Part shown: in pieces, positions 41,333-50,975 of the stretch | How the letters are laid out: each line of letters begins with the position of its first letter | Numbering within the stretch: the stretch's first letter is position 1 | NCBI GenBank assembly: GCA_905221605.1 | Contig: CAJNDS010001780.1 | Span: forward strand, 124,001-188,000 | DNA length: 64,000 nt | Source: Symbiodinium natans | Taxonomy: Eukaryota > Sar > Dinophyceae > Suessiales > Symbiodiniaceae | Direction of reading: 5' to 3' | Program-made: the position numbers and the translations under genes | Notes under the pieces: model-generated | Database searches by the model: none | The model's input: only the letters and a program-made list of their open reading frames with translations | What the model was told of the DNA's origin: nothing

Positions 41333-41852
41333 TCTTGGCTTTCGGCAAGGGAACCCATATCCGCAGCTGGCTGCGCCCCCATGGCTACTTCCCGGACCTT
41401 CAGCCGGGCAGCTTCCTGCTGTTGCAGTGCTTCCTGTAGATCCTGTTCTATCTTCAGCATAGCACTGGAGTAACGCTTGTGCTCCCGCATGAACGCGGCC
41501 TTCATGTCTCTCTGAAAATCTGCCATTGTCGGGTCTTGTCTTACTTGTCTTGAGTGAGCCTCTTCACTCGACTCTCTTGCTTTCTCGCAGCATTCAAAAC
41601 TGTCTGCAGGTCGCCAACTAGTGAATCCGTCCCGGCCTCCTTGCAGTCCACAGTTTCCACCAGAGGACGACTTGGTTCCGATGGTGACGGCTTCTTGCCA
41701 TCGTAAGTTGGGAAGGGGTTCTTGCCCCTCCCTGCTGCAGCATCCTGACCATCTGGCTGTGCTTTCCACGGGGCCTTGCGAGGAGACCAAGCACCTTGCC
41801 AATAAGACCAAGGCTGCTGCTGTCCTTGATGCCGCCATCCGTTCCGGCCCAT
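40726..41852 (-). pseudogene. LINE ORF1, coiled-coil protein, broken
   Basis: Starts with ATG at 41852 (GRNGWRHQGQQQPWSYWQGA, a Gln/Trp-rich N terminus) and runs to a stop at 41541-41543 (RKQESRVKRLTQDK). The likely continuation lies in another frame from about 41530: FQRDMKAAFMREHKRYSSAM, then EQDLQEALQQQEAARLKVRE, a clear coiled coil, ending at 40726 after an acidic tail (SDSDLEERP). So at least one stop and one frameshift separate the halves. I recognise the coiled-coil style from dinoflagellate retroelement ORF1 proteins; a role as RNA chaperone or RNP protein is inferred. ATG at 41838 in the second frame is probably not the native start. Confidence 0.75.
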
Positions 41853-42088
41853 GAGCACGACGAGCCGTTGAGAGAACCTGGGATTGGTTCCGTGATGGGC
41901 CGCTAGTTGCAGCAGCCGTCCTCTCGATGGTTGCAAGCCTCGACGGAGTGTTCTTCTGGTGTTCGCCCGTCGCTGGCGTCTACGTCGGTGCCAGGATGGG
42001 GAAGTGCAGTGTAGGGCTATGGCTGCAAGGAATGCAACTGCACACACGTGCTTAGGGGCTACAGCGATCCGCTCACGGTGTTCTGAGC

Positions 42089-42102
42089 CCTCCTTCAGGG
42101 GC
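42089..42102. repeat. Target-site duplication, right copy
   Basis: CCTCCTTCAGGGGC, identical to 33729-33742, at the 5' end of the retroelement. Sequence 42103-42540 beyond it holds CCCTAAA arrays (42150-42240, 42419-42535) and no gene. Confidence 0.8.
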
Positions 42103-42418
42103 ACTGAACTTTCAACTCTAGAACCTAGAAGCCAAAACCCGAAACTGCCCTAACCCAACACCCTAAACCCTAAACCCCAAACCCTAAGCCCCAAACCCTA
42201 AACCCTAAACCCGAAACCCTAAACCCTAAGCCCTAAACCCCTACACATCGGACCCCTAAGGCCCCCAAATCCCGAACCCCTGCACCCGAGACCCCACATC
42301 CCCTAGGGGATCCGAAGTATGGGCCTTTAATTTGGGTCCCAAGGGCCCATTTGAAGACCTCTTGCCCCGCGGGCCGAAGCCCTGAAGTTCACACGGTTCC
42401 CTCTTTCGGCCCTCAGCC

Positions 42419-42535
42419 CTAAACCCTAAACCCTAAACCCTAAACCCTAAACCCTAAACCCTAAACCCGAAACCCGAAACCCTAAACCCTAAACCCTAAA
42501 CCCTAAACCCTAAACCCTAAACCCTAAACCTAAGC
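42419..42535. repeat. Interstitial CCCTAAA array
   Basis: About 16 units, 5' of the candidate exon at 42548. A second array follows at 42655-42778. Confidence 0.95.
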
Positions 42536-42547
42536 CCGTAAAGTAAG

Positions 42548-42654
42548 GATCCCCCAAAAAGAGAGACCCGAATTCCCAAACCGGCGGAAAGGTGGAGGTC
42601 CCCCTGCTGGAGGCTGGCAGAGCTTCAGAGACAGGACTTTGGGGTGTTTGGTGA
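42548..42654 (+). CDS. Candidate terminal exon
   Basis: After AAGTAAG|G the frame reads SPKKRDPNSQTGGKVEVPLL, then EAGRASETGLWGVW and TGA at 42652-42654. Confidence 0.5.
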
Positions 42655-42785
42655 CCCTAAACCCTAAACCCTAAACCCTAAACCCTAAACCCTAAACCCT
42701 AAGCCCTAAACCCTAAACCCTAAACCCTAAACCCTAAACCCTACGCCCTACACCCTAAACCCTAAACCCTAAACCCTAATCCTCA

Positions 42786-42853
42786 GCTGCAGAGAAGTGC
42801 GCGTTGCGGCCCTTTGAAGGCCCCCGCCTGCCACGGGGCGTTGGGAATTTCGG
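42786..42853 (+). CDS. Candidate exon
   Basis: After CTCAGCTGCAG the frame reads EKCALRPFEGPRLPRGVG. CCCTAAA to the left, GGGTTTAGGG to the right. Confidence 0.4.
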
Positions 42854-43109
42854 GGGGTTTCGGGGGTTTAGGGTTTGGGTTTTAGGTTGGGGGTTTAGGG
42901 TTTAAGGTTCAGGGTATAGGGTTTAGGGATTGGGGTTTAGGGCGTTCAGGGTTTGGGGTTTAGGGCGTTCAGGGTTTGCGCGTCAGGGGGTTCCGAGGCC
43001 TCAGGAGATTCCGGCATGGCGGTTCAGTTTAGGGTTTGGGGTTTGGGGTTTAGGGTTTAGGATTTAGGGTTTTCGGGTTTAGGCAGCAAGGGGTAAAGGG
43101 TAAAGGGCG

Positions 43110-43165
43110 CAGCATCCTCTGCAAGGCCAAGTTTTCTGCCATACCGCGCGTGGGCGTGGAGGCGC
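43110..43165 (+). CDS. Candidate exon
   Basis: After GGGCGCAG it reads ILCKAKFSAIPRVGVEAR and reaches a GT-rich possible donor (GGG|GTGGGTGG). Confidence 0.35.
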
Positions 43166-43512
43166 GGGGTGGGTGGGTGGGCTTTGTGGGCTAGGGGTTT
43201 AGGGTTTAGAGTTTAGGGTTTCGGGTTTTAGGGTTTTAGGGTTTCAGGGTTTTAGGGTTTAGGGTTTCGGGTTTCGGGTTTCGGGTTAGGGCAAGCTGTG
43301 ACCGCATGGAAGTTCCAGCCCCAACATCAACATCACGACCCCAAACCCTACACCACAGAAAGTGTAAAGCCCCTACCTTAAGCCTCAACCCTGCGACGCC
43401 CACCTTCAACCTGCACACTTCTCCCCCTTTAGGGGTTTAAGGTTTTCAAGGGTTTGGAGATTTAGAGGTTTTGGAGTTTTTGGCGTGAGAGGGGTTTCTG
43501 AGCACGGGCTAG

Positions 43513-43592
43513 GCATGCGGCTTGCAGAAAGAGCCCCCGATTCGGTACCCCCGAGAAAGAGTATGCTTCATGGAGTGGTTAAGGGCTTGTGA
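43513..43592 (+). CDS. Candidate terminal exon
   Basis: After GGGCTAG|G the frame reads MRLAERAPDSVPPRKSMLHG, then VVKGL and TGA at 43590-43592. Confidence 0.4.
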
Positions 43593-43918
43593 TGAAGGTA
43601 CAGGGCTCGGGATGTGCTAGATCTCCCAGTAGCCTGCTTTTGTTCCTTCTTCTTTTTGGGACCCTCCATTCCTTGAATGCCCAGCTAGGGTTCGGGGAAA
43701 ATTGTTGAGGATGCAAACCCAAAACCCTAAACTCTGTGAACCCCATGTGCCCGAAAAGCCCTAAAAAGCACATGTGCTAATCCCTATAACCCAACAAACC
43801 CTACAAGCCCTGCAAACCCTACAAACCCTAAAAGCCCTAAACCCCAAACATAAGCCCCATAAACCCCAATAAACCCCAATAAACCCCACGACCGGTCGGA
43901 AGCCGTTTAGAACCCTTC

Positions 43919-43987
43919 AGCCGCTGGTCAGAGAGCGGAGCAGCCGCAGACGAAGCGGCGGCTGAGCACAGCCAGACCGCTGCTGCG
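43919..43987 (+). CDS. Candidate internal exon
   Basis: Between CCCTTCAG and CTGCTGCG|GTAAGA the frame reads AAGQRAEQPQTKRRLSTARP. The phase to the exon at 44019 does not match, so it may belong elsewhere or the border is off. Confidence 0.4.
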
Positions 43988-44018
43988 GTAAGAAGACGTG
44001 GTTTGCTGCCATGCTCCT

Positions 44019-44222
44019 AAGACAGAAATTGAAAAGTGCGCCCCACTGGAGCCGAAGATGCAGGCAGCGAAACATCAGGCCTACTTTCAGGCTGCCGTGT
44101 CTTTGCAGTCAGAGCAAATCAACCACTGCAAGGCCAAGAGCCAAGCAAGAAAACGACGACAAAACCCTACAGACCCACAAACCCAAGTTTCCCTAAGCCC
44201 CAATAGGTTTGAGTTCTGCTAG
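44019..44222 (+). CDS. Candidate terminal exon, helical
   Basis: After GCTCCTAAG the frame reads TEIEKCAPLEPKMQAAKHQA, YFQAAVSLQSEQINHCKAKS, then a basic stretch and a stop at 44220-44222. Likely alpha-helical; unknown family. Confidence 0.5.
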   Translation, partial: KTEIEKCAPLEPKMQAAKHQAYFQAAVSLQSEQINHCKAKSQARKRRQNPTDPQTQVSLSPNRFEFC

Positions 44223-44285
44223 GTCCCAAAACCCCTAACCCTAAACCCTAAATCCTAAACCCTGAAACCCCCAAAAGGCCCAAAG

Positions 44286-44384
44286 GTTCCGACCCAGGCT
44301 CCCCCTGCCGAGGTCAGTGCCCCACAGCAGCGTGAGGTGGTGTGCCCGGGGCCCCGGGGATGGTGGGTGCAGGGTTCCGAGTGA
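44286..44384 (+). CDS. Candidate terminal exon
   Basis: After CCCAAAG|G, phase 0, it reads VPTQAPPAEVSAPQQREVVC, then PGPRGWWVQGSE and TGA at 44382-44384. TTTAGGG units follow directly. Confidence 0.45.
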   Translation, partial: VPTQAPPAEVSAPQQREVVCPGPRGWWVQGSE

Positions 44385-44519
44385 GGGTTTAGGGTTAGGG
44401 TTTTAAGGGTTTTTAGGGTTTGTAGGGTTTGTAGTACGGTTTGTAGGGTTTGCAGGGTTTGTAGGGTTTTTAGGGTTTTAGGGTTTTTAGGGTTTCGGGT
44501 TTAGGGTTTAGGGTTTACG

Positions 44520-44666
44520 CGCGCAAGAATCATGTCTGTAGCTGAGTGTTGCAGCGCTTCGCATGCGCATGTGCCAGTCAAGAGCAGAGTAGTAGTGTCT
44601 TTCGGGGGTTGGGGACTGTTGGAGTTTGAGGCTTTTGAGGGCTTAATGGTGTATTTCAGGGTTTAG
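44520..44666 (+). CDS. Candidate terminal exon
   Basis: The frame reads RARIMSVAECCSASHAHVPV, then KSRVVVSFGGWGLLEFEAFE and ends at TAG 44664-44666. Confidence 0.4.
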   Translation, partial: RARIMSVAECCSASHAHVPVKSRVVVSFGGWGLLEFEAFEGLMVYFRV

Positions 44667-44770
44667 AAGCGGCTTAGGATTTAGGGCTTATGTTTGAGGG
44701 TTTGGAGTTTAGGTTTTGGGGATACAGGGCTCCGGGATCAGTGTTCAGGGGTTTTGGGTTTGTTTACAAG

Positions 44771-44815
44771 GACAGCCAGGGCAAGCCCGAATCCCTGAGC
44801 CCTAAGCTGGGTTAG
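44771..44815 (+). CDS. Candidate short terminal exon
   Basis: After TTTACAAG|G it reads DSQGKPESLSPKLG and TAG. Confidence 0.35.
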   Translation, partial: DSQGKPESLSPKLG

Positions 44816-44869
44816 GTCCAGTTGGGGTGCTGACGGGCTGAGTGTGTTTGGCGTCCCGATTCTGCTGAG

Positions 44870-44923
44870 GCAATGTGGACGCCGTCCTTGATGGCCGAGA
44901 GGAGCGCCCGCGCAACCCCAACC
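44870..44923 (+). CDS. Candidate exon
   Basis: After CTGCTGAG|G it reads NVDAVLDGREERPRN, before CCCTAAA arrays (44930-45003, 45150-45260). No gene was seen from 45003 to 45600. Confidence 0.35.
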
Positions 44924-45604
44924 CTAAACCCTAAGCCCTAAGCCCTAAACCCTAAACCCTATACCCTAAACCCTAAACCCTAAACCCTAAACCCTAAACC
45001 CTATTGGGCTTCAACGCTTTAGATCTGTGCTTGCCAAGGGCTTAAGCTCCTTGGATATCCAAACCCTGACCCTCAACCTTCAGTCTTAAACCGGAAATCC
45101 TCAACTCCAGATCCTGCACCCAAAAGGCGTCCTACAACCCAACACCAAGCTCAAACCCTAAACCCTAAACCCTAAACCCCAAACCCTAAACCCCAAACCC
45201 TAAACCCCAAACCCTAAACCCTAAACCCTAAACCCCAAGCCCTAAACCCTAAACCCAAGCTCCAAGCTCGCCAGCATTCGGGCTTTGGGTTCAGGGCTTG
45301 CGGTTCAGGATTCAGGGCTTCGGGTACAGGGGGTTCAGGGTCTTTGGGGCTTTGAGGTTACCCTGAAAACCCTAAACGCGTTTAGGGGGTGTTCCGGTTT
45401 AGGGCTTTGAGCACAAGAACCTGGAACTTCCTCAAGCCCGAAACCCTAAGTCCTAAACCCCAAACCCCAAACCCTAAACCCTGAACCCTAAATCCCAGCA
45501 ACCCCTAAACCCTAAACCCTAAAACCCTAAACCCTCAACCCTAAATCCTCAACCCTAAACCCTAAATCCCCTAGCCACTCATAACCCCACAGTTCTCCTA
45601 AACC

Positions 45605-45683
45605 CCTCCCAAGCCACCACCAAGCCAGGGCTGCAGCCTCTTCTGGTGCGACCAGTCAAGTGGGCCCGGGCCTCTCAGGGTAG
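45605..45683 (+). CDS. Candidate terminal exon
   Basis: Reads LPSHHQARAAASSGATSQVG, then PGLSG and TAG. CCCTAAA-like to the left, TTTAGGG to the right. Confidence 0.35.
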
Positions 45684-46186
45684 AGGGTTTAGGGTTTAGG
45701 GTTTAGGGGGCTTTGAGGGACCCCTATTTGGGAAAAGTACTTTGAAACAGCCACACTGGACAGCCTTTTAGGAAATCTAAGCCCTAAACCCTAAACCCTA
45801 AACCCTAAACCCTAAACCCTAAACCCTAAACCCTAAGCCCTAAGTCCTAAGTCCTAAGTCCTAAGTTTTCGTCCATACAAAGACCACGGGCAAGCACAGG
45901 TCACGGGATGAAGACTCGTACCCCTAAGGTTGTAACCCCAAAGGTTCCCCTTCTTATGCTCCGAATATGGCCCTTATGTTCTCCTTGCGTTCTTCAAAAA
46001 GGGTCTCCCAAAACCAAGAGTACAACCTTAAGGGTCCAAGGTGCAACCCCTAGAACAGGTCTAGGCTCTAATGTAGGGGTCGGAATAATTACTCAGAACA
46101 TTCCCTAAGGTTTATACTAGAAAGTGCCCCAAAACCCTAAGTTTTGAAGTATTAAGGCCCTTGTATAAGGCATCCGTCCTGCTGAG

Positions 46187-46250
46187 GTTCGGCTATTCTG
46201 GGAGCAGCTCTTCAGGCCTCCGCGAGCTCTTGAGGATCCTGATCCCGGGT
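46187..46250 (+). CDS. Candidate exon
   Basis: After CTGCTGAG|G, phase 0, it reads VRLFWEQLFRPPRALEDPDP; TTTAGGG units follow. Confidence 0.4.
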
Positions 46251-46703
46251 TTAGGGTTTAGGGTTTAAGGTTTAGGGTTTTTAGGGTGTAGGGTTTAATC
46301 TTTACAACAAAAGTACGCAACATACTCATTCGAGTTAGAAGAGGCCCCTCTGCAAGATGAAGGTGCTTTTGGGAGCCCTGAATAGAAAGGGCCCCTTGCT
46401 GCGTGGTGACCGGACTGTTCCCCGAAGTCCTTAAGGGAGGCGCGTCTAAGGAGGCACCGAGGCCCAAGCTTGGGGAGACTGTCGGAAGAACTGGGGGAGG
46501 ATGAGGAATTACTCACCTACCCCCCGGCTCCTAAGGGACTCGAAGGGCCTAAGCCCTTAAGCTCTAAAGCCCTCAGGCCTAAGCCTAAACCCCTAAACCC
46601 TACAAAGCCCTAAACCCTATACACCCAAAATCCCTAAACCCCTAAACCCCATAACCCCTTAACCCTAAACCCTAAACCCTATAAACCCCCTTAAACCGCT
46701 TGT

Positions 46704-46759
46704 CGCCAGACGGCAACTGCTGGGCGTCGCCGCTGAGGCGCCGGGGAGGGCATCCATTC
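46704..46759 (+). CDS. Candidate exon
   Basis: Between GTCGCCAG and CATTCAG|GTCAC it reads DGNCWASPLRRRGGHPF. A T-rich tract without a gene follows (46760-47270). Confidence 0.35.
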
Positions 46760-47277
46760 AGGTCACTTTTTTGTGGTTTTTATAATTTTTGTTTAAGGGT
46801 TTTTTTGGCTAGTTTTTTTTTTGTTTTTTTTTTTTGTTATTTTTGTTGTTTAGAGTGTCATGTTCTGTTAAGCGGTTTTAGGGTTTTAGTTTTTTGTTTA
46901 CAAGGGTTGCTTTAGGGCTTGTCGGGATTTTTCAGAGTTTCGGACGTTTTAGGCTTGTCGTCAGGGATTTTAGGGTTTTTATTAAGTTTTGAGGATCTTT
47001 AGGTAACTTTAGGTTTTTGAGGGTTTTGGGGGATTTTTGTGATGTCTTTAGGTTTTTAGAACCTTTAGTTTTGTTTTTTAAGGGTTATTTATGGTTGTCC
47101 GGGCTTTCAGGGATGTGTTGCAGGGGGTTTTAGGATATCTAGGGTTTAATTCATAGGGTTTTGATGGAGTTCAGTTTAAGGGCTTTATGATTTTTAGTCC
47201 TTTTTCCGGTTCTACGGGTGTTAGGCTTTGTAGGGCTTTTAGTAACATGTATTGGGCCTAAGTTTAGGGGTTAATTA

Positions 47278-47350
47278 AGGTTTAGGGTTTAGGGTTTAGG
47301 GTTTAGGGTTTAGGGTTTAGGGTTTAGGGTTTAGGGTTTAGGGATTAGGG
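47278..47350. repeat. TTTAGGG array
   Basis: About 10 perfect units after the T-rich tract. Confidence 0.95.
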
Positions 47351-47478
47351 TTTAGGGATCATGGAGATTGTGAGGGAGGTCCTGCTTTGGGATTCTTAAG
47401 CTTGGGGGGGGGGTTCTGGGGATGTCACCGCCGTCGGGTTCCCTAGGTACCTACCCCCCCCCATGAACCCCCCTCAAG

Positions 47479-47545
47479 GAGTTGAACCCCGTGAAGCAGC
47501 AAAAAGGGGAAGCCGATTTACTCCCAAGTTGCAACCGGCCCCTAA
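47479..47545 (+). CDS. Candidate exon
   Basis: After CCCTCAAG|G it reads ELNPVKQQKGEADLLPSCNR. Confidence 0.4.
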
Positions 47546-47625
47546 ACCTCCGGAACCCATCAGAACCCCTGAATTTCAGGAGCATCCCCCTGGCTTTTGG
47601 ATATAGGGGTTTGCGATATTGTCAT

Positions 47626-47668
47626 TAGAGTACCTTGTTGGGGTCCTTATGATAAAGGGATCCTAGCG
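47626..47668 (+). repeat. Dispersed repeat family E, copy 4
   Basis: TAGAGTACCTTGTTGGGGTC, then AAAGGGATCCTA, matching the motif order of the copy at 271. Confidence 0.5.
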
Positions 47669-47710
47669 TCTATATCAGGGGTCCCTGAGTTTCGGAAGCA
47701 TTCTGGGCAG

Positions 47711-47804
47711 CGTCTCCTTTGTGGTATTCTGACCTCGCTTCTGCGGTCCATCCTTGGAGTTCCAGGCCGCGGTGTGAGTCACGGCCATGACACCGGCGAC
47801 TTGG
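47711..47804 (+). CDS. Candidate internal exon
   Basis: After CTGGGCAG it reads RLLCGILTSLLRSILGVPGR, then GVSHGHDTGDL, and ends at TTGG|GTACTT. TTTAGGG units fill the following intron-like stretch to the island at 47867. Confidence 0.45.
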
Positions 47805-47866
47805 GTACTTTAGGGTTTAGGGTTTAGGGTTTAGGATTTAGGGTTTAGGGTTTAGGGTTTAGGTCT

Positions 47867-47950
47867 TCGCGCCGACACCGGGCGAGCACTATTGTGGCTC
47901 TGCAAGAAGCACCTCAGCTGCCGCACCCTCCTGGACTGGACAGGGTGTAG
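47867..47950 (+). CDS. Candidate terminal exon
   Basis: After TTTAG|G it reads SSRRHRASTIVALQEAPQLP, then HPPGLDRV and TAG. The phase with 47711-47804 does not match at the obvious sites. Confidence 0.4.
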   Translation, partial: SRRHRASTIVALQEAPQLPHPPGLDRV

Positions 47951-48058
47951 ATAAGAGTTTAGGGCTTGGTTCCGGCCTGGAAGTTTGTAACCCTAAACCC
48001 TAAACCCCAAGCACGAAACCCTCTGAACCCCAAACCCGAAATCCTAAACCCTACTTGC

Positions 48059-48082
48059 CCCCCCCCCCCCCCCCCCCCCCCC
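48059..48082. repeat. C homopolymer
   Basis: A run of about 24 C, a likely site of assembly error. Confidence 0.95.
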
Positions 48083-48180
48083 AAAGCAGTTTCGTTGAGA
48101 AGCCCTCTCTTCCTGACACATTTGCTTGCGCACATAGAGCACACCAAAAGGGCCATCGACTCCTCGACCTCAGAGATACT
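48083..48180 (-). CDS. Candidate minus-strand exon
   Basis: After TTCCAAAG it reads ISEVEESMALLVCSMCASKC, then VRKRGLLNETAL, up to the C/G homopolymer. Confidence 0.4.
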
Positions 48181-48189
48181 TTGGAATAT

Positions 48190-48252
48190 TCTTCTTCTTA
48201 TTATTAGTATTATTAGTATTATTAGTATCATCATTATTATTATTGCTATTCT
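48190..48252. repeat. AT-rich TTA/TAT microsatellite
   Basis: Imperfect ATTATTAGT and ATTATTATT units. Confidence 0.9.
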
Positions 48253-48424
48253 TTTTTTTGGTGTAATTTTGGGTAGTATAATTCCCAAGAAAACAGCTAG
48301 ATTTTTCAAGTTTGCTGGTTTTTTCTAATTTCAGTAAAAAAAACTCCCCAAGAACCCTAAACCCTAAACCCTAAACCCTAAACCCTAGACCCCAAACCCT
48401 AGACCCCAAACCCTAAACCCCAAG

Positions 48425-48530
48425 ATAGCAAAAGCCGTTAGCAACCCCCTCGTCGACCGAGCCTGGGGGCGTTGTCAGGCTGAACTCGGGCGGCACTCCA
48501 GGCCAAGCGCATCGGTAGCCTCAGGAGGGT
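48425..48530 (+). CDS. Candidate exon
   Basis: After ACCCCAAG it reads IAKAVSNPLVDRAWGRCQAE, then LGRHSRPSASVASGG. CCCTAAA to the left, a TTTAGGG array (48531-48608) to the right. Confidence 0.5.
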
Positions 48531-48796
48531 TTAGGGTTTAGGGTTTAGGGTTTAAGGGTTTAAGGGTTTAAGGGTTTAGGGTTTAGGGTTTAGGGTTTAG
48601 GGTTTAGGGCCAGTTTACGGTTCAAGATTCAACAAGTTTTAGCGGTTTGAGGCTGGGGTTTTAGGGGTACGGCCGTTTCGGTCGTTTAGGGCCTTTGGGG
48701 GTTCAGTTGGGATCTTGGTGCTTGGGTTTCAGGGTTTTGGAGTTTTTTTTGGGGGCTTTCGGGTTTCTTACTAGGGCTTTGAGGTTTAGGGTTTAG

Positions 48797-48920
48797 GGCC
48801 AATAAGAGGTTGAGGGCGGCGCGACCCGTCTTCGGAGACCGCGGCCTGTCACATGCGAGCCCCCAACATCTTCAGAATTTGTGCGGGAGCCCGAAAGTTG
48901 GTGCCAACATCATCCCATGA
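48797..48920 (+). CDS. Candidate terminal exon
   Basis: After GGTTTAG|G the frame reads NKRLRAARPVFGDRGLSHAS, then PQHLQNLCGSPKVGANIIP and TGA at 48918-48920. A telomere unit supplies the acceptor. Confidence 0.5.
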
Positions 48921-48987
48921 AAAGAAGGCAGACTGCTTAGGGTTTAGGGTTTAGGGTTTGGGTTTAGGGTTTAGGGTTTTCTACCAG

Positions 48988-49073
48988 CTACCCAGAGCAC
49001 CTAGTTTCGCAACACAGCTCGAGTACCCCCTCGGCCAGACTCCATGACCAACTGCTCTACGATCAGCTTTCAG
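48988..49073 (+). CDS. Candidate exon ending at a GC donor
   Basis: After TCTACCAG it reads YPEHLVSQHSSSTPSARLHD, then QLLYDQLS, and ends at CTTTCAG|GCGCATCT, where the introner-like element begins. Confidence 0.5.
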
Positions 49074-49190
49074 GCGCATCTGAAGCAGGGTTTGTATTTC
49101 TGTTACTGGTGAGTGTATATAAGGCTCCTTTTGAATATTGGTGAGTGTATACACTTTGGTGTCCTTTTGGGGATACAAGGAATATAAGCC
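49074..49190 (+). repeat. Introner-like dispersed element, copy 2
   Basis: Starts GCGCATCTGAAGCAGGGTTT, contains GTGAGTGTATATAAGG, then TTGGTGAGTGTATA and GGTGTCCTTTT. Same order as the copy at 5760. From 49200 to 50060 I see only degenerate CCCTAAA-like sequence. Confidence 0.6.
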
Positions 49191-50061
49191 CTACTAAATC
49201 TGTGTCTTGCGGGTGTACCTCCAAGAAGCCTAAACCCCACCAAGCTCCGAGGGATATTTTCGAAGTCTTCTTTTATGGAGACATTGGGAACCCCAAGAAC
49301 TTCTAGTCTATGGGGCCCTAGGAAAGGGTATACGGCCGTTTAGGGTTATCCGGAAAGAATCTGGCCGCCCTTCACCCCCCCCCCCCAACCCGCCCCAAGC
49401 CTTCAAGCCTACTACCGAAACCCTGAAGCCCAAACCGTAACTACGAAACAACTGGCGTGCTGTTTGTCTAACTGGGCTCTAGGAACCTGTGCTAGAGTGG
49501 CCTACCTAAATGCATCTTAACCCCTGAGCCCTTAAAGTCAATGCGCTTAAGCCCCGAACCCTTAGCTCTCAACCCTTGCAGCGCAAGCCCTGAAGGCCAA
49601 AATCCTGCAATCTCTACAAGCCCTACACATTCAAGCCTGAATCCTTAACCCTTCGCCCCGAAATCCTGAGCCCTTAGCCCTTCAAAGTCCTTAAGCCCTG
49701 AACCTTCAGCCCTGAAGCCTCAAAACTCTTGACCACACAGCTCGAAGCCCTGGAACGTAGCGCAAGCGCTTAGAACACAAAGCCCTGAAGCCCTGACCAC
49801 CGCCTCTACCCCAAACCCTAAACCCAACCCCCCAAACACCTAACCCCCCAACAGTCAACGCTGAAGCCCCAATGCCCTAAACCCCAAACTCCCCCAACCA
49901 TAAAGCTTCGACCCTAAACCCCAATCCCCAAACCCTAAACCCTAAACCCTATACCTACCAAAACCCCCCTCAACCCCAAACCCGAAACCCCAAACCCCAT
50001 ACCCCAAACCCTAAACCCTAAACACCAACCCTAAACCCAACCCCCTCCCCAAAGCCCCCGA

Positions 50062-50145
50062 CCCCAGCCCCTTTTGATCCATCAGGCGAGAGTCGCCTCC
50101 CCAACCAGGCTGGGGGGGCATCGCCTCGGTTTTCAAATGCAGGGG
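50062..50145 (+). CDS. Candidate exon
   Basis: After CCCCAG the frame reads DPSGESRLPNQAGGASPRFS, then NA, and runs into a TTTAGGG array. Confidence 0.4.
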
Positions 50146-50286
50146 TTTAGGGTTTAGGGTTTAGGGTTTAGGGTTTAGGGTGAAGGGTATGGGGACCTCC
50201 GGATGTAGATGACCAGTGTGTGGGAAGGTCATGATAAGACCCCGAAACCCTTCCATAATCAGGCTCTGTCAGCCCTGCAAGCCCTA

Positions 50287-50437
50287 CTTGGAGGTTCATG
50301 GGACTTAAGAACCACTTATAACTGGGCTTATAACCCTACTTATAATGGGGATACCCCCTACAAGGCCCTTTAGGGGTATTATAAGTGGGGTTATAAGTAC
50401 AGTTATAAGTGGTTAGTAAGTACCATGAACCTTCAAG
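50287..50437. repeat. Palindromic MITE-like element, CTTGGAGG family, copy 1
   Basis: A 151-bp, nearly full-length hairpin: CTTGGAGGTTCATGGGACTT on the left and its inverted counterpart ending ACCATGAACCTTCAAG on the right. ACCACTTATAACTG and ACTTATAATG repeat in both arms. TA lies at both outer edges. Related copies at 57388 and 60692. Confidence 0.85.
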
Positions 50438-50505
50438 TAAAACCTCTAAGCCCTCTAAGCCCTCCAAATCTTCCGGTTTGGGGTTTCGGGTTTGAGGGGT
50501 TGAGG

Positions 50506-50595
50506 GGGGTTTAGGGTTTAGGGTTTAGGGTTTAGGGTTTAGGGGTTAGGGGTTAGGGTTTAGGGTTTAGGGTTTAGGGTTTGGGGTTCAGGGTT
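50506..50595. repeat. TTTAGGG array
   Basis: About 12 units. A second TTTAGGG/TTTTAGGG tract spans 50972-51210. Confidence 0.93.
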
Positions 50596-50612
50596 AAGCC
50601 CTCTAAACCCTT

Positions 50613-50710
50613 TGAACCTTGGCGTGGGTGCTCACGGGTCTAGCTTGCAGGGCTTCCCGCATAATTTGTTCGCATGGAGCCACTTTTCTCAACCCTACAA
50701 GTCCCTATGC
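50613..50710 (+). CDS. Candidate exon(s)
   Basis: The frame reads NLGVGAHGSSLQGFPHNLFA, then WSHFSQPYK. An inner TTGCAG|G could be the true acceptor. Confidence 0.35.
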
Positions 50711-50883
50711 CCGAAGCCCCAAACTCGAAAGCCGCTCTCCCTTCCTCCTGGTCGGCCTAAACCCCAAACCCCAAACCCGAAACCCCAAACCCGAAACCCC
50801 AAACCCGAAACTCCAAACCCCGAACCCTAAACCAAAACCCCAAAACCCCAAAACCCTAAAACCCCAAAACCCCCAAACCTTGC

Positions 50884-50975
50884 ACTTTTCTTCCTCTCCG
50901 GCGCTGGTGAAGACGCAGGCCATCGACCGCGCAAGCGAGGGCCGCGGCCTCCCCAGCGCCAGGTTGTGGCAGGGG
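50884..50975 (+). CDS. Candidate exon
   Basis: Reads SSSPALVKTQAIDRASEGRG, then LPSARLWQG. A second frame is also open. Confidence 0.3.

Larger units (their letters stand above)
33743..42088 (-). mobile_element. LINE-like non-LTR retrotransposon, full length but decayed
   Basis: An 8.35-kb element on the minus strand, free of telomere repeats, bounded by a 14-bp direct repeat. Order from its 5' end (42088): leader, ORF1 (coiled coil), ORF2 with a long N-terminal region, RNase H, endonuclease/exonuclease/phosphatase (EEP) domain, reverse transcriptase, zinc finger, and a 3' UTR ending in GCAAGCAAAGCAAA at 33743. The target-site duplication, lack of LTRs and short A-rich tail fit target-primed reverse transcription. 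All three minus frames are used in turn, so frameshifts or stops break it, and this copy is probably not mobile by itself. Antisense open frames over it are shadows. Confidence 0.9.

Noticed and set aside
34019-41462. Many plus-strand open frames of 60-150 codons across the retroelement
   Set aside because: They are antisense to RT, RNase H and endonuclease domains that are recognisable on the minus strand; GC-rich coding DNA often leaves the opposite strand open.
45908-46108. Plus-strand 66-codon frame
   Set aside because: The region has loosely inverted CTAAGGTTGTAA / TACAACCTTAAGG motifs and looks like a decayed palindromic repeat rather than a gene.
47711-47950. Two-exon gene 47711-47804 plus 47867-47950
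   Set aside because: Both islands look coding, but the phases at the obvious GT and TTTAG|G sites do not match, so I kept them separate.
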